From assembly GCA_946624065.1 (NCBI GenBank), contig CAMORT010000004.1, positions 6,990 through 70,989 on the forward strand: 64,000 nt of DNA. Reading direction: 5' to 3'. Each line of letters starts with the position of its first letter. Within the stretch, counting starts at the first letter, position 1. The position numbers and the translations under genes are program-made. Below are positions 22,101-31,800 of the stretch, in pieces. A model generated the notes under the pieces. It was not told the origin of the DNA. It saw only the letters and a list, made by a program, of their open reading frames with translations, and did not search any database. The DNA is from F23-D06 sp002392325 (GTDB taxonomy: Bacteria > Bacteroidota > Bacteroidia > Bacteroidales > WCHB1-69).

Positions 22101-22978
22101 AAGAGTACGGTTTTGATATTAGCATCCGTAATCATTTGGATGTGCTGTTTCTCGAATATTGTCTCGCGGTCGATGATGACCTCGGTACGCTCGATATTCA
22201 CCACCTCACCGGTCTCGTCGTCCACAAAATCCTCATACCAGGTTTTGGTGACGGCTGCGGCAAATTTCTCTCCCAGATATTTCTTCAGGTTCGCTTTGGT
22301 GGCCTTGACCTCGTGAGCGATATCGAAAATGCTCAGGATGTCCTTGTCGGTCTCATAACCGATGGCGCGAAGCAAAGTGGTAACCGGTAATTTCTTTTTA
22401 CGATCGATATACGCATACATCACGTTGTTGATATCGGTCGTGAACTCCATCCAGGAACCCTTGAACGGGATGATACGGGCGGAGTAAAGCGGTGTTCCGT
22501 TGGTGTGGTAAGAGAAACCGAAGAAGACGCCCGGGGAACGGTGCAATTGGGAAACCACCACACGCTCGGCGCCATTGATGATGAACGTGCCGCTCGGTGT
22601 CATGTAAGGGATCATGCCCAAATAAACATCTTGGATGATGGTTTCAAAATCCTCGTGTTCGACGTCATTGCAGGAAAGCTTCAGTTTGGCTTTCAAGGGA
22701 ACACTGTATGTCAAACCTCTTTCAAGGCATTCGTCCATCGTATAGCGGGGAGCGTCGATATAATAATCGAGGAATTCGAGGACGAAACTGTTTCTCGCAT
22801 CGGTGATCGGGAAGTTTTCGGCGAATGCGCGGTAAAGGCCTTCATTGTGGCGGCACTCGGCGTCGGTGTCGATTTGGAAAAACTCCCGGAAAGATTTCAG
22901 CTGAATGTCCAAAAAGTCAGGATATTCAACCGGTCTTGTTGATGCGAAACTAATTCTTTTGTTGTTATTCGTTGCCAA
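19178..22978 (-). CDS. rpoB: RNA polymerase subunit beta
   Basis: A 1266-residue beta subunit. The rifampicin-binding region reads [29 protein letters not shown] split over the usual positions; the Asp, His and Ser that commonly mutate to resistance are wild type. Other hallmarks are [11 protein letters not shown] and [12 protein letters not shown]. A 129-base gap with a strong hairpin (23050-23085) separates it from rplL. Confidence 0.99.
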   Translation of the reverse strand: [1266 protein letters not shown]

Positions 22979-23049
22979 GACTTTTGAATTTGAATGTTAA
23001 TACTGATTTTAAGGGGAATACCAATCAGTGGGTATTATAGACAACAATA

Positions 23050-23085
23050 AGTACAATACTTCCACCGAAGTGGAAGTGTTGTACT
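23050..23085 (-). promoter_or_regulatory. Long hairpin between rplL and rpoB
   Basis: A 16-bp stem with one mismatch (23050-23065 with 23070-23085) closes on a TTCG loop in the mRNA sense. No T tract follows, so full termination is unlikely. It could be a partial terminator or an RNase processing site that sets the ribosomal-protein to polymerase ratio, as is known at this junction in E. coli. Confidence 0.7.
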
Positions 23086-23107
23086 ATTGATGGGGGTTAT
23101 GTTGAAA

Positions 23108-23488
23108 TTAGTTGAGTTCGACCTCAGCGCCAACTTCTTCGAGGGCTTTCTTCAAAGACTCAGCTTCGTCTTTGGAAACGCCTTCCTTAACGGCCTTGGG
23201 AGCACCGTCAACGAGTTCCTTAGCCTCTTTCAGACCAAGGCTGGTGAGTTCCTTCACTAATTTAACAACTTGTAATTTCTGAGCACCAGCGGATTTCAGG
23301 ATTACATTGAATTCGGTTTTCTCTTCAGCGGCGGCTGCACCAGCGCCAGCTGCGGGACCTGCTGCTACTGCAACTGCGGCGGCTGCGGGCTCAATACCGT
23401 ATTCTTCTTTCAAAATTTGAGCTAACTCGTTAACTTCTTTAACAGTCAAGTTCACTAATTGTTCTGCAAATGCTTTCAAATCTGCCAT
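23108..23488 (-). CDS. rplL: 50S ribosomal protein L7/L12
   Basis: A 126-residue stalk protein. The N-terminal dimerisation domain (residues ~1-35), the Ala/Gly-rich hinge (~38-55) and the C-terminal factor-binding domain (K-T-E-F-N-V-I-L, G-L-K-E-A-K-E-L-V-D-G-A-P) are all present. It binds L10 and recruits translation factors to the ribosome. It follows rplJ in the usual order. Confidence 0.98.
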   Translation of the reverse strand: MADLKAFAEQLVNLTVKEVNELAQILKEEYGIEPAAAAVAVAAGPAAGAGAAAAEEKTEFNVILKSAGAQKLQVVKLVKELTSLGLKEAKELVDGAPKAVKEGVSKDEAESLKKALEEVGAEVELN

Positions 23489-23544
23489 AATTTTATTTTT
23501 TTAAATGTTTTTACTAAATGAATTGTTTTTTAAAAATTTGATTT

Positions 23545-24063
23545 TTATTGTCTTTCGGATAATGTTTTAACAATACCGGCCAACTTGCCACCACCAGACT
23601 GGAGTGCGGAAACCACATTCTTAGCAGGTGATTGCAACAAAGCGACGATATCGCCAATCAATTCTTCGCGAGACTTGATATTGCACAGAGCTTCCAACTG
23701 GTCGTCTCCGATGTAAGCGGTTTCCTCAATGAAGGCAGCCTTGATCAGGGGTTTGTCATTCTTGGCACGAAATTCCTTGATCAGACGTGCGGGCACATTG
23801 CCCGTATTGCACAACATGATGGAAGTGGCTCCGTTCAACACCGGATAGATTTCGGAATAGTCCGCTTCGGCCTGGTCCATGGCGCGTTTCAGAAGGGTGT
23901 TCTTCACCACTTTCAATTTCACGTCGCGCTTGAAACAGAGTCTGCGCAACTGGTTGACTGTACTAACCGTGAAACCGGAAATATCGGTTACATATACATG
24001 GGAATAGTTAGCCAAGTCCTGTGCTATTTCTTCTATAATTTGAGCTTTTTGTTCTTGTTTCAT
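23545..24063 (-). CDS. rplJ: 50S ribosomal protein L10
   Basis: A 172-residue L10, the base of the L7/L12 stalk. It shows the conserved N-terminal RNA-binding part (L-R-R-x-C ... K-V-V-K-N-T-L-L-K-R-A) and the C-terminal helices that carry L12 dimers. In other bacteria L10 with L12 represses its own mRNA; no leader structure was confirmed here. It begins 20 bases after rplA. Confidence 0.97.
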   Translation of the reverse strand: MKQEQKAQIIEEIAQDLANYSHVYVTDISGFTVSTVNQLRRLCFKRDVKLKVVKNTLLKRAMDQAEADYSEIYPVLNGATSIMLCNTGNVPARLIKEFRAKNDKPLIKAAFIEETAYIGDDQLEALCNIKSREELIGDIVALLQSPAKNVVSALQSGGGKLAGIVKTLSERQ

Positions 24064-24083
24064 ACTACTAACTAATCTTTAAA

Positions 24084-24779
24084 TTATAATGTAACGGATT
24101 TGGGATCCACCTGCACACCAGGACTCATGGTCGTGGAGAGGTAGATGCTCTTGATGTACGTACCTTTGGCGGATGTCGGTTTCAATTTGATGACAGTGCT
24201 GAGCATTTCGCGAGCGTTGTCGGTCAATTGGTCCACAGAAAAACGATTCTTTCCAATGGAAGTGTGGATGATACCGTATTTGTCCACCTTGAAGTCGATC
24301 TTACCGGCTTTCACTTCGGAGACGGCCTTGCCGACCTCCATCGTTACCGTACCGGACTTGGGGTTCGGCATCAAACCACGGGGACCCAATATTCTACCGA
24401 GAGCACCGATCTTCGGCATCACGCTCGGCATGGTGATGATAACGTCAACATCCGTCCAGCCTTGCTTGATCTTGTCAACGTATTCATCCAAACCAACATA
24501 ATCAGCTCCCGCAGCCTTTGCCTCTTCTTCTTTGTCTGGAGTGCAGAGTACGAGCACGCGGATAACCTTGCCAGTTCCGTGAGGCAACGTCACAATACCG
24601 CGAACCATCTGATTGGCCTTACGAGGGTCAACGCCCAAACGCACGTCAATGTCAAATGATGCGTCAAATTTGGTATATGTGAGGTCTTTCACCACCTGGA
24701 TAGCTTCCGGTAAAGCGTAAACTTTACTCTTATCAAATTTAGCAAAAACTTCTTTGCGCTTTTTTGATATTTTAGCCAT
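24084..24779 (-). CDS. rplA: 50S ribosomal protein L1
   Basis: A 231-residue L1 of normal length, with the signature I-G-A-L-G-R-I-L-G-P-R-G-L-M-P-N-P-K and the motif N-A-R-E-M-L. It binds 23S rRNA at the L1 stalk. It lies 22 bases downstream of rplK; the pair usually forms an autoregulated unit in which L1 represses its own mRNA. Confidence 0.98.
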   Translation of the reverse strand: MAKISKKRKEVFAKFDKSKVYALPEAIQVVKDLTYTKFDASFDIDVRLGVDPRKANQMVRGIVTLPHGTGKVIRVLVLCTPDKEEEAKAAGADYVGLDEYVDKIKQGWTDVDVIITMPSVMPKIGALGRILGPRGLMPNPKSGTVTMEVGKAVSEVKAGKIDFKVDKYGIIHTSIGKNRFSVDQLTDNAREMLSTVIKLKPTSAKGTYIKSIYLSTTMSPGVQVDPKSVTL

Positions 24780-24801
24780 GTGATTTGTTTTTTACTTGTT
24801 A

Positions 24802-25251
24802 TTAATTTTTCTCAAAAGGATTCTGGCCACCTTTTACGGTAACGCCCAAACTGCGCGCTGTACCGGCCACCATAGACATAGCGGACTCAACCTCGAAACA
24901 GTTCAAGTCGTTCATCTTGGTCTCGGCAATGGTACGCACCTGATCCCATGTGATGGAACCCACTTTGGAGCGGTTAGGTTCACCGGAACCTTTTTGAAGT
25001 TTGGCTGCTTCCTTAATCTGTACAGCAACCGGAGGCGTCTTCGTGATGAAGTCAAAGGACTTGTCCTTGTAAACCGTAATCACAACAGGGATGATTTTGC
25101 CAGCCATTTCCTGCGTACGCGCATTGAACTGCTTGCAAAAGTCCATGATGTTCACACCCTTCGAACCCAAAGCGGGACCTACTGGGGGTGCTGGATTGGC
25201 GGCTCCTCCTTTAATTTGTAACTTAATTAATCCAGCTACTTCTTTTGCCAT
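24802..25251 (-). CDS. rplK: 50S ribosomal protein L11
   Basis: A 149-residue L11 with A-N-P-A-P-P-V-G-P-A-L-G-S-K-G-V-N-I-M in the N-terminal domain and the C-terminal rRNA-binding domain (A-x-S-M-V-A-G-T-A-R-S-L-G-V). It binds the GTPase-associated centre of 23S rRNA. It lies 39 bases downstream of nusG. Confidence 0.98.
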   Translation of the reverse strand: MAKEVAGLIKLQIKGGAANPAPPVGPALGSKGVNIMDFCKQFNARTQEMAGKIIPVVITVYKDKSFDFITKTPPVAVQIKEAAKLQKGSGEPNRSKVGSITWDQVRTIAETKMNDLNCFEVESAMSMVAGTARSLGVTVKGGQNPFEKN

Positions 25252-25290
25252 TTTTTTTAATTGATTTAATTGTTTGTAACTATAGCGGCG

Positions 25291-25845
25291 TTATATTTTT
25301 TCAACTTGCATAAAACCCAACTCAAGCGGGGTCTTACGGCCGAAGATTTTCACCATAATCTTCAACTTCTTCTTCTCCGTGTCTATCTCCTCGATAAACC
25401 CGTTGAATGTGTTGAAAGGCCCGTCAATAACCTTAATCTCCTCCCCAACTGTGAACGGCTGGATGAATGAATCGTCTTGAGTCATCAACTCATCAACCTT
25501 GCCCAACAACCGGGAGACTTCCGCCGGACGCAACGGTGTGGGAATATCGCTCTTGTGCTTGCAACCGACAAAGCCCAACACACCAGGAATGTCCAAAATC
25601 ATGCTGAAAACCTCTTCCATCTTCGCCACCTCTATGAAGATGTAGCTCGGAAAATAGTTCTTCTCAGTCACGACCTTCTTTCCACTCTTGGTGATGTGGT
25701 GCACTTTTTCCGTCGGAATCAACACCTTCGACACGTAGTCCTTCAAATGGGAAAGCTCAACCTCGGTCTCGATGTTTTGCTTCACCTTCTTCTCAGTACC
25801 CGTGACCGCTTTAATCACATACCATTTACGTTCAACTTCTGCCAT
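25291..25845 (-). CDS. nusG: Transcription termination/antitermination factor NusG
   Basis: A 184-residue NusG. It has the N-terminal NGN domain (W-Y-V-I-K-A-V-T-G-x-E-K-K-V, and the conserved F-P-S-Y-I-F-I-E) and the C-terminal KOW domain (G-E-E-I-K-V-I-D-G-P-F-N-T-F-N-G). NusG binds RNA polymerase and, depending on partner, couples it to Rho or to the ribosome. It sits between secE and rplK as is usual. Confidence 0.97.
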   Translation of the reverse strand: MAEVERKWYVIKAVTGTEKKVKQNIETEVELSHLKDYVSKVLIPTEKVHHITKSGKKVVTEKNYFPSYIFIEVAKMEEVFSMILDIPGVLGFVGCKHKSDIPTPLRPAEVSRLLGKVDELMTQDDSFIQPFTVGEEIKVIDGPFNTFNGFIEEIDTEKKKLKIMVKIFGRKTPLELGFMQVEKI

Positions 25846-25885
25846 GATTCGCTATTTAGGATATAACAACCACTGATAAAGAAAA

Positions 25886-26074
25886 CTACATAGCCGGGAA
25901 CACCAAATCCATTCCCAAGTTGAAGATAGCATCCATCAGAAACACGATTAACGCGATTACAAGGGAAGCAATAGACACTACCACAACACTATTTCCAAGT
26001 TCTTGCATGGTGGGCCAACTCGTCTTGTGAGCCAACTCATCATACACCTCTTTAAAATAATTAACTATTTTCAT
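25886..26074 (-). CDS. secE: Preprotein translocase subunit SecE
   Basis: A 62-residue short SecE with the conserved Y-F-K-E-V-x-x-E-L-x-K-x-x-W-P-T-x-x-E motif and one membrane segment (residues ~30-52). It clamps SecY in the inner membrane. It is the first gene of the operon that leads through nusG to rpoC. The usual upstream tuf and tRNA-Trp genes are absent. Confidence 0.95.
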   Translation of the reverse strand: MKIVNYFKEVYDELAHKTSWPTMQELGNSVVVVSIASLVIALIVFLMDAIFNLGMDLVFPAM

Positions 26075-26260
26075 TTCCTTATATTTTTTCTGTTTATATT
26101 CGTATTTAGAAACTTTTCTCTCTCTTTTTGCATTTGCCCTATCCCCACACTAACAACCCTATGTTAAAAAATACGGTAGATAATACATTGATAATCAGTT
26201 TTATATCAAGTCGTCATAAACATTCCATCCCTGCTATTCGCCGATTTTCTAACAAGTTGG

Positions 26261-26268
26261 CAAATATA
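26261..26268 (-). promoter_or_regulatory. Promoter of the secE-nusG-rplKAJL-rpoBC operon
   Basis: TATATTTG is read on the minus strand, leaving a leader of about 190 bases before secE. The leader (26075-26255) holds no gene or tRNA that I can see. Confidence 0.6.
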
Positions 26269-26340
26269 GTATTTTTTTTATTACAACAGCTTGAATATCA
26301 AAAAAAAATATTTTTTGGCATTATTTTTGTTCCCTTAACC

Positions 26341-27003
26341 TTAAACCTTCAACCGAAGATAGGAGATCGTCCTGCCCTCCGCCAACCACATTTTCTCGTA
26401 AAAGGTCTGAACCTCAGTGAGTAACGGATTCGAAGACTGGGCATACACATCCTCCACATCCTCCAACACTCCCCACTGCTCAATCGGAGCGGTCTCTCGC
26501 ACATATCCATACAATTCCCGGCTGTCCGTCTTGAGGTTCAACACACCACCTCCCTCCGGCAACACCTCACGGTAAAAACCGACAAAGCGCGGCGACACCA
26601 AACGGCGACGCTCACTCTTGGGCTGCGGATCAGGGAACGTGACCCATATCTCACTAACCTCGCCCTTCGCAAAATAATACCCGATATTGTCGATGTTTAT
26701 ACGGAGAAAAGCCACATTCTTCATTTCCCCTTCAATCGCATCCTTGCACCCGCGCCACAACCGCGCACCTTTCCGGTCAATACCTATGAAATTGCGCTCC
26801 GGATAACGCTTCGCCAAGGCTATGGTATAGTCACCCTTCCCACAACCAAGCTCGACCGTGATGGGATTGCTGTTGTGAAAATATTCCTCACCCCAATGCC
26901 CCTTCAACGGGAACGGGATGTTCTGACGGTCATAACTGGTATGCTGGAAAAGATTCCCAAATGTCTCGTTTTCAGCAAATCTTCTAAGTTTGTGTTTAGC
27001 CAT
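26341..27003 (-). CDS. trmB: tRNA (guanine-N7)-methyltransferase
   Basis: A 220-residue TrmB that methylates G46 in the tRNA variable loop using SAM. The SAM-binding motif V-E-L-G-C-G-K-G-D-Y begins near residue 51, and the family motif F-P-D-P-x-P-K is near 125, here with Gln where Trp is common, followed by R-R-R-L. Its ATG overlaps the stop of the ABC transporter gene by one base (TAATG), so the two are translationally coupled. Confidence 0.95.
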   Translation of the reverse strand: MAKHKLRRFAENETFGNLFQHTSYDRQNIPFPLKGHWGEEYFHNSNPITVELGCGKGDYTIALAKRYPERNFIGIDRKGARLWRGCKDAIEGEMKNVAFLRINIDNIGYYFAKGEVSEIWVTFPDPQPKSERRRLVSPRFVGFYREVLPEGGGVLNLKTDSRELYGYVRETAPIEQWGVLEDVEDVYAQSSNPLLTEVQTFYEKMWLAEGRTISYLRLKV

Positions 27004-28793
27004 TATTGCTGTATTTGAATTAGTTTGTAATAATATCCTTTTTTATTCATCAATTGCTCATGTTTTCCTTGCTCAACAATATTTCCTTTATCCAAAACCA
27101 CAATGTTATCGGCATTCTGAACAGTTGACAAACGGTGCGCGATAACCAGGACGGTACGGTTCCGCATAATGTTCCTCAACGCAACCTGAACCGCCTGCTC
27201 GGACTCCGTGTCCATAGCCGATGTCGCCTCGTCCAGAATCAGGATTGGTGTGTTGCGCAAAACCGCACGGGCAATACTGATTCGCTGGCGCTGGCCACCC
27301 GACAACATCATGCCCCTATCCCCTATCGAATAATTGAAACCATCGGGCAAGGTTTGTATGAAATCGTAGATGTTCGCAACCTTGGACGCCTCTATCACAT
27401 CCTCCATACTCACATTCTTCATGCCCATCACAATATTATTATATATGGAATCATGAAAAAGCACTATATCCTGCGAAACCAAAGAGAAAAGATTGCGATA
27501 CTGGGCGATGGAAAATTGACGGATATCCGTGCCATCCAGCAGAACAGCTCCGCTAACAGGATCATAAAAACGCTCCAACAGGTCCGCAATAGTAGTCTTT
27601 CCAGCGCCAGACTGCCCAATCAATGCTGTCGTTTCTCCTTTTTTTAGCGTAAAGGATATGCGCGAAAGGACCGGATTCCCATCATAGTCAAACGACAAAT
27701 CCTTAAAATCAATTTGCTTATTGAGCGCAGTGATAGGAACAGGATTTTCAGGTTCCAAAATCGTGTCTTCAACAGAAAGTATCTCATCCAAACGGTCTAA
27801 AGCCGACTGTCCGCGCTTGTAATTTGCTATAGCCGTGGATATGTTTTTTACAGGATTGATCAACTGGGAGAACAGCGCTATATAGGTGATGAACATTCCG
27901 GCAGATAGGGTCGAGGCAGGTGACAAAACCATAATTCCTCCAATAACCAGCACAATCATCACTACGGTAACGCCCAAAAACTCACTAAACGGAGACGCCA
28001 AATCTGTCTTGCGATAAATAATGGTCTGTTTATCGGAATATTGCTGATTTAAACGGTTAAATACCGATAGGGCGTTTCGCTGAGCATTAAAACCCTTAAT
28101 AATGCGCAAGCCTGACAGCGTCTCCTCCACATGTGAGAGCAACGAACCCAATCGCTGCTTGGAAGTTTTCGCATCCTTACGCAAAGACTTGGAGATTCTC
28201 CCGATAATCACAAAAGTAATAGGGAGCAGTAAAATGGAGTATAAGGAAAGACGGACACTGATACAAAACAGCACCACAATATAGAAGACCGAAGTTATGG
28301 GCTCCACCAAAAATGTCCTGATAGCACTGAGTATGGTAAACTCAATCTCATGGGTGTCATTAACCGCCCTGGAAACCACATCGCCACGCCGTTGGTGTGT
28401 AAAATAACCAAGTGGGAGGTGGAGAATCTTGTCATATAACTTATTGCGTAAAGAATAAATGAGATCACTACGCACAGAGGCCATCACCCATTGTGAAGCG
28501 TAAAAGAACAGATTCTTGAACAGATACAAGACGATGGCAAGTGTGATCAGTCCGAATATGGAATGTCCGATAGTATCAAGCGATATGAAATGACTAAGGA
28601 AGGAAACGAACAAGCCGGATATCGGATTCAATTTTCCAAGATGACCTTGAAAAAGCAACTGACAAAACGGTTCAATCATCATAAAGACTGAAACCGTTAG
28701 CAGCACAGATAAAATATTGAAAAAAAACACCAACAACAGGCGAAGACTATAGCGCCTTGCCAAGGAAAAAAGGAAGTTGGTGTTTTTTTTCAT
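27003..28793 (-). CDS. ABC exporter, MsbA-like
   Basis: A 596-residue half-transporter with a six-helix membrane domain (residues ~15-320) fused to an ATPase domain (~345-596). Walker A G-Q-S-G-A-G-K-T-T, signature L-S-G-G-Q-R-Q-R, Walker B I-L-I-L-D-E-A-T-S-A-M-D and the switch His (V-I-A-H-R-L-S-T) are present. It is closest in shape to lipid A flippase MsbA, but multidrug exporters share this form. No -7 element is seen in the 68-base gap upstream, which holds the terminator of the giant gene; read-through may drive it. Confidence 0.88.
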   Translation of the reverse strand: MKKNTNFLFSLARRYSLRLLLVFFFNILSVLLTVSVFMMIEPFCQLLFQGHLGKLNPISGLFVSFLSHFISLDTIGHSIFGLITLAIVLYLFKNLFFYASQWVMASVRSDLIYSLRNKLYDKILHLPLGYFTHQRRGDVVSRAVNDTHEIEFTILSAIRTFLVEPITSVFYIVVLFCISVRLSLYSILLLPITFVIIGRISKSLRKDAKTSKQRLGSLLSHVEETLSGLRIIKGFNAQRNALSVFNRLNQQYSDKQTIIYRKTDLASPFSEFLGVTVVMIVLVIGGIMVLSPASTLSAGMFITYIALFSQLINPVKNISTAIANYKRGQSALDRLDEILSVEDTILEPENPVPITALNKQIDFKDLSFDYDGNPVLSRISFTLKKGETTALIGQSGAGKTTIADLLERFYDPVSGAVLLDGTDIRQFSIAQYRNLFSLVSQDIVLFHDSIYNNIVMGMKNVSMEDVIEASKVANIYDFIQTLPDGFNYSIGDRGMMLSGGQRQRISIARAVLRNTPILILDEATSAMDTESEQAVQVALRNIMRNRTVLVIAHRLSTVQNADNIVVLDKGNIVEQGKHEQLMNKKGYYYKLIQIQQ

Positions 28794-28804
28794 GAATCAG
28801 TAAT

Positions 28805-28840
28805 AAAAAAGGGAGTTGTGAAGTAAGGCACAACTCCCTT
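28805..28840 (-). terminator. Terminator of the giant T9SS protein gene
   Basis: GGGAGTTGTG (28811-28820) and CACAACTCCC (28829-28838) form a perfect stem with an 8-base loop. On the minus strand it is followed by six T residues. Confidence 0.9.
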
Positions 28841-28861
28841 AAGTATGATAATAACTATTGA

Positions 28862-31800
28862 TTATTTAGTAATGACGAGTTTGCGTGAAATAACAGCATC
28901 GTCGCTTACAATTTGCAGTACATACACACCAGGTGTGAACTCAGAGACATCGAAGTGCTCAACAACAGACTTGCTAGCAATATTGATGGACTTCTGAGCA
29001 ACGGTCTTACCGGTGAGGGTCGTAATCTTAACGACTGCATTGCCACTCATACCTTCGATACGAACGTTAACCTTGTCGGTTGTCGGGTTCGGGTAGAGTT
29101 TCACAGTGGGTTCGTCAGAGATATTGAGAACCTCAGGAATTTCAGGAGCCTCAGTATTGTCATAAGCAGGACCATCATCAACATGGATGGTGAACACATC
29201 AGAAGTCAGGAGAGTAGCACCAACATAGTTGTGACCACCAATCTTTTGGGTTACACCACCATCTTTATAGTAGTAGTTGATTTCGGAACCATCAGTAGCA
29301 TACAACTCATAATGGATCTCATAATCACCAGTCTGCAGGAACTGAGCCATCGTGTTGGTGAAGAATCTGGAGGATACGAAGTGCAGATACAACCAGTCGA
29401 AGTCATAAGCGGCACCACTGAGGTTAGAATGCGGATAGTGGTTAACCATAGTGGTATAGAACGCGTAATCCGTACGAGTGGATGTACCGTCTCCACTGGT
29501 GAATTCAACATACTGGTTAGTATTCCAAGAATGGTCAACACCATTAATAGTAGTGGTAGGTGTAGTGAGGTACTGACTGATTTCGGAAGCCGGAATCAGA
29601 ACACCGTCATGATAGATGTAGAAGTTCACAAACACCTTGGTATCCATATCAGTGTAGCACTTGGTATCAACCGTCCACTTGTAAGCAGTGGTCGAGTTGT
29701 TGATAGAAGAATTGATGTCGTGGGTTACAGTACCAGCCATATCGGTGAAGATGAAGGCAGGTTTGGAAGTAACCTTAACGGTAATCACATCGGAAGCGAT
29801 GGTGTCAGGTGACACATTGATTCTGTTTTGAGAAATACAACCATATTTATCCGTTTCAACAACATAGAATGTCATCACAGTGTCAACAATGCCGGCAGGC
29901 AAAGTAGCAGTAGCTGTAGTGGCGACAGTAGCATTGTCAGAACCGAACCACTCATAAGTGGAAGTAGAATTCTCATTAGCAACACTCAAAGTGAAGGTGT
30001 TAGCAGGATCGGCACAAACGGTGGTATCCTTCAGCATCTCGGGAACAGGAAGTTCACGGATAACAGCAGGCACGCTGTACTCAACGCTACCACAATCGTT
30101 GGAAACAACCAACTTAACATCTTTACCATCGAAGGAAGCATGGTCGTATGCGGTGGTGAAGTCCATAGCAACGCCATCGATAGTCCAGGTCAAGGTAACC
30201 GCACCATCAGTATTGGCAATAATGTCATAAGTGTTATCATCACCAACAGTCAGACCAGGATCCGTGAACGGAGTGCCTTCGCAAACGGTGAAGTTAGCAG
30301 TTGTGAACGGAGTAGAGTTAGCGAACTCAGGAGCCTTATCGAATGCGAGAGCAACAACATTGGAAGTGTCTCTGAAGCATTCAGTCACAACAACGCAAAC
30401 AACTGAAGTAGGATCAGCAATAGCGGTGGTCGGTTCAATAGCAGTGTAGTTAGCACCTTCTTTCTTCAACCAGAGAGTATCAACTGCAACAGTAGCGTCT
30501 GTAGCCAAAGTAACAGTAGGCTCACCAATCAGGAAGTCGCTGAACGGGTTATTAGCACAAGTGTCGCGGAACATAGAAGGATCAATAACCACAGTGGCAT
30601 GACCGGCAACCTTCAATTGGAAGGTATCAGAAGTAGTGGTACCGCAATTGTTGGTAGCTGAATAGTAAATGTAGTGGTCATGATCGGCAATTGTTGCTTT
30701 AGGAGCGGCTGTCCAAGCAGTGTAATAACCAAGCATAGCAGTGGATGTGCTGATTTCGTAACCTTGAGAGGTAATAGCTGAACCATTGTCAACAACAGTG
30801 TAGGTAGAAGAGATATCATCACCGTCGCAAACCACATCAGGTGCAGTAAGCGTTACAACAGGTTTTTCAGTAACCGTAATGGTAATAGTCTCGGTCTTGT
30901 CGTAAGCAGGACAATCTGTTGAAACAGTGGAGACAGTACCTGTCAAGGAGTACGGGAATGTTTCAGTAGAAGGAATGCTAACCGTACCGGAAATAGTATT
31001 ACCGGAAACAGTCAGACCAGCATTTGTAAGCTCAGTAGAGAGTGCAAGCGGTTTGTTAGTGGTCATAACAATATTCGCAATAGCGCTATTGTTACATACT
31101 GTCTGAGTAGCATTAGCAGGAGCAGTGAGCTTAGCGGTGTCATTAACTGTAATAGTCACAACATTAGAGTAAACAGTACCACAAGCATTCTCAACCATGT
31201 AACGAAGGTCAGCTCCGTCATGAGCATGTGTCATTGGAGTTGTAGGATCGAAAGCGGAGAAAGCGGTTTCACCTGTTTTCTTAACTTCCCAACCTTGAGC
31301 GTGAATGTTGCTGTTACCATTATCGGTTATAGTCGGAGCGGTCAAAGCAAGGACTTCACCTTCGCAAACTGCAGCAGGAGCTGCGATTGCTGCAATAGTA
31401 GCGGGCTCGCTTACTACGAACGGGATAGTAATGCTCTTAGGAGCACCACAAAGATCAGTAGATGTTATGGTAACGGTGACATTCTCAGCAGCAACACCTG
31501 TAAGTGTTAACGAAGCACCAGGAGCAACATGCTCATCACCAGATTTGGTGAAGGTAATTGCACCAGCAGGAGTTACAGTGTATGACAGCACGTTGGTCGG
31601 GTTCACTAAAATATCAGTAATAGCAAATGTGGAGCCAACACATAATGTATCATCAGAAGAAATGGTATGAGCTACAAAAAGATCAGCAGTGTCATTAACG
31701 GTGAGTATTGCAGGATCAGACACAGTCTCACCACAGAAGTTCTCAACATAATAAGTAAGTTGAGCACCATTCATAGCGGTTGTCATATGAGTAACTGTAA

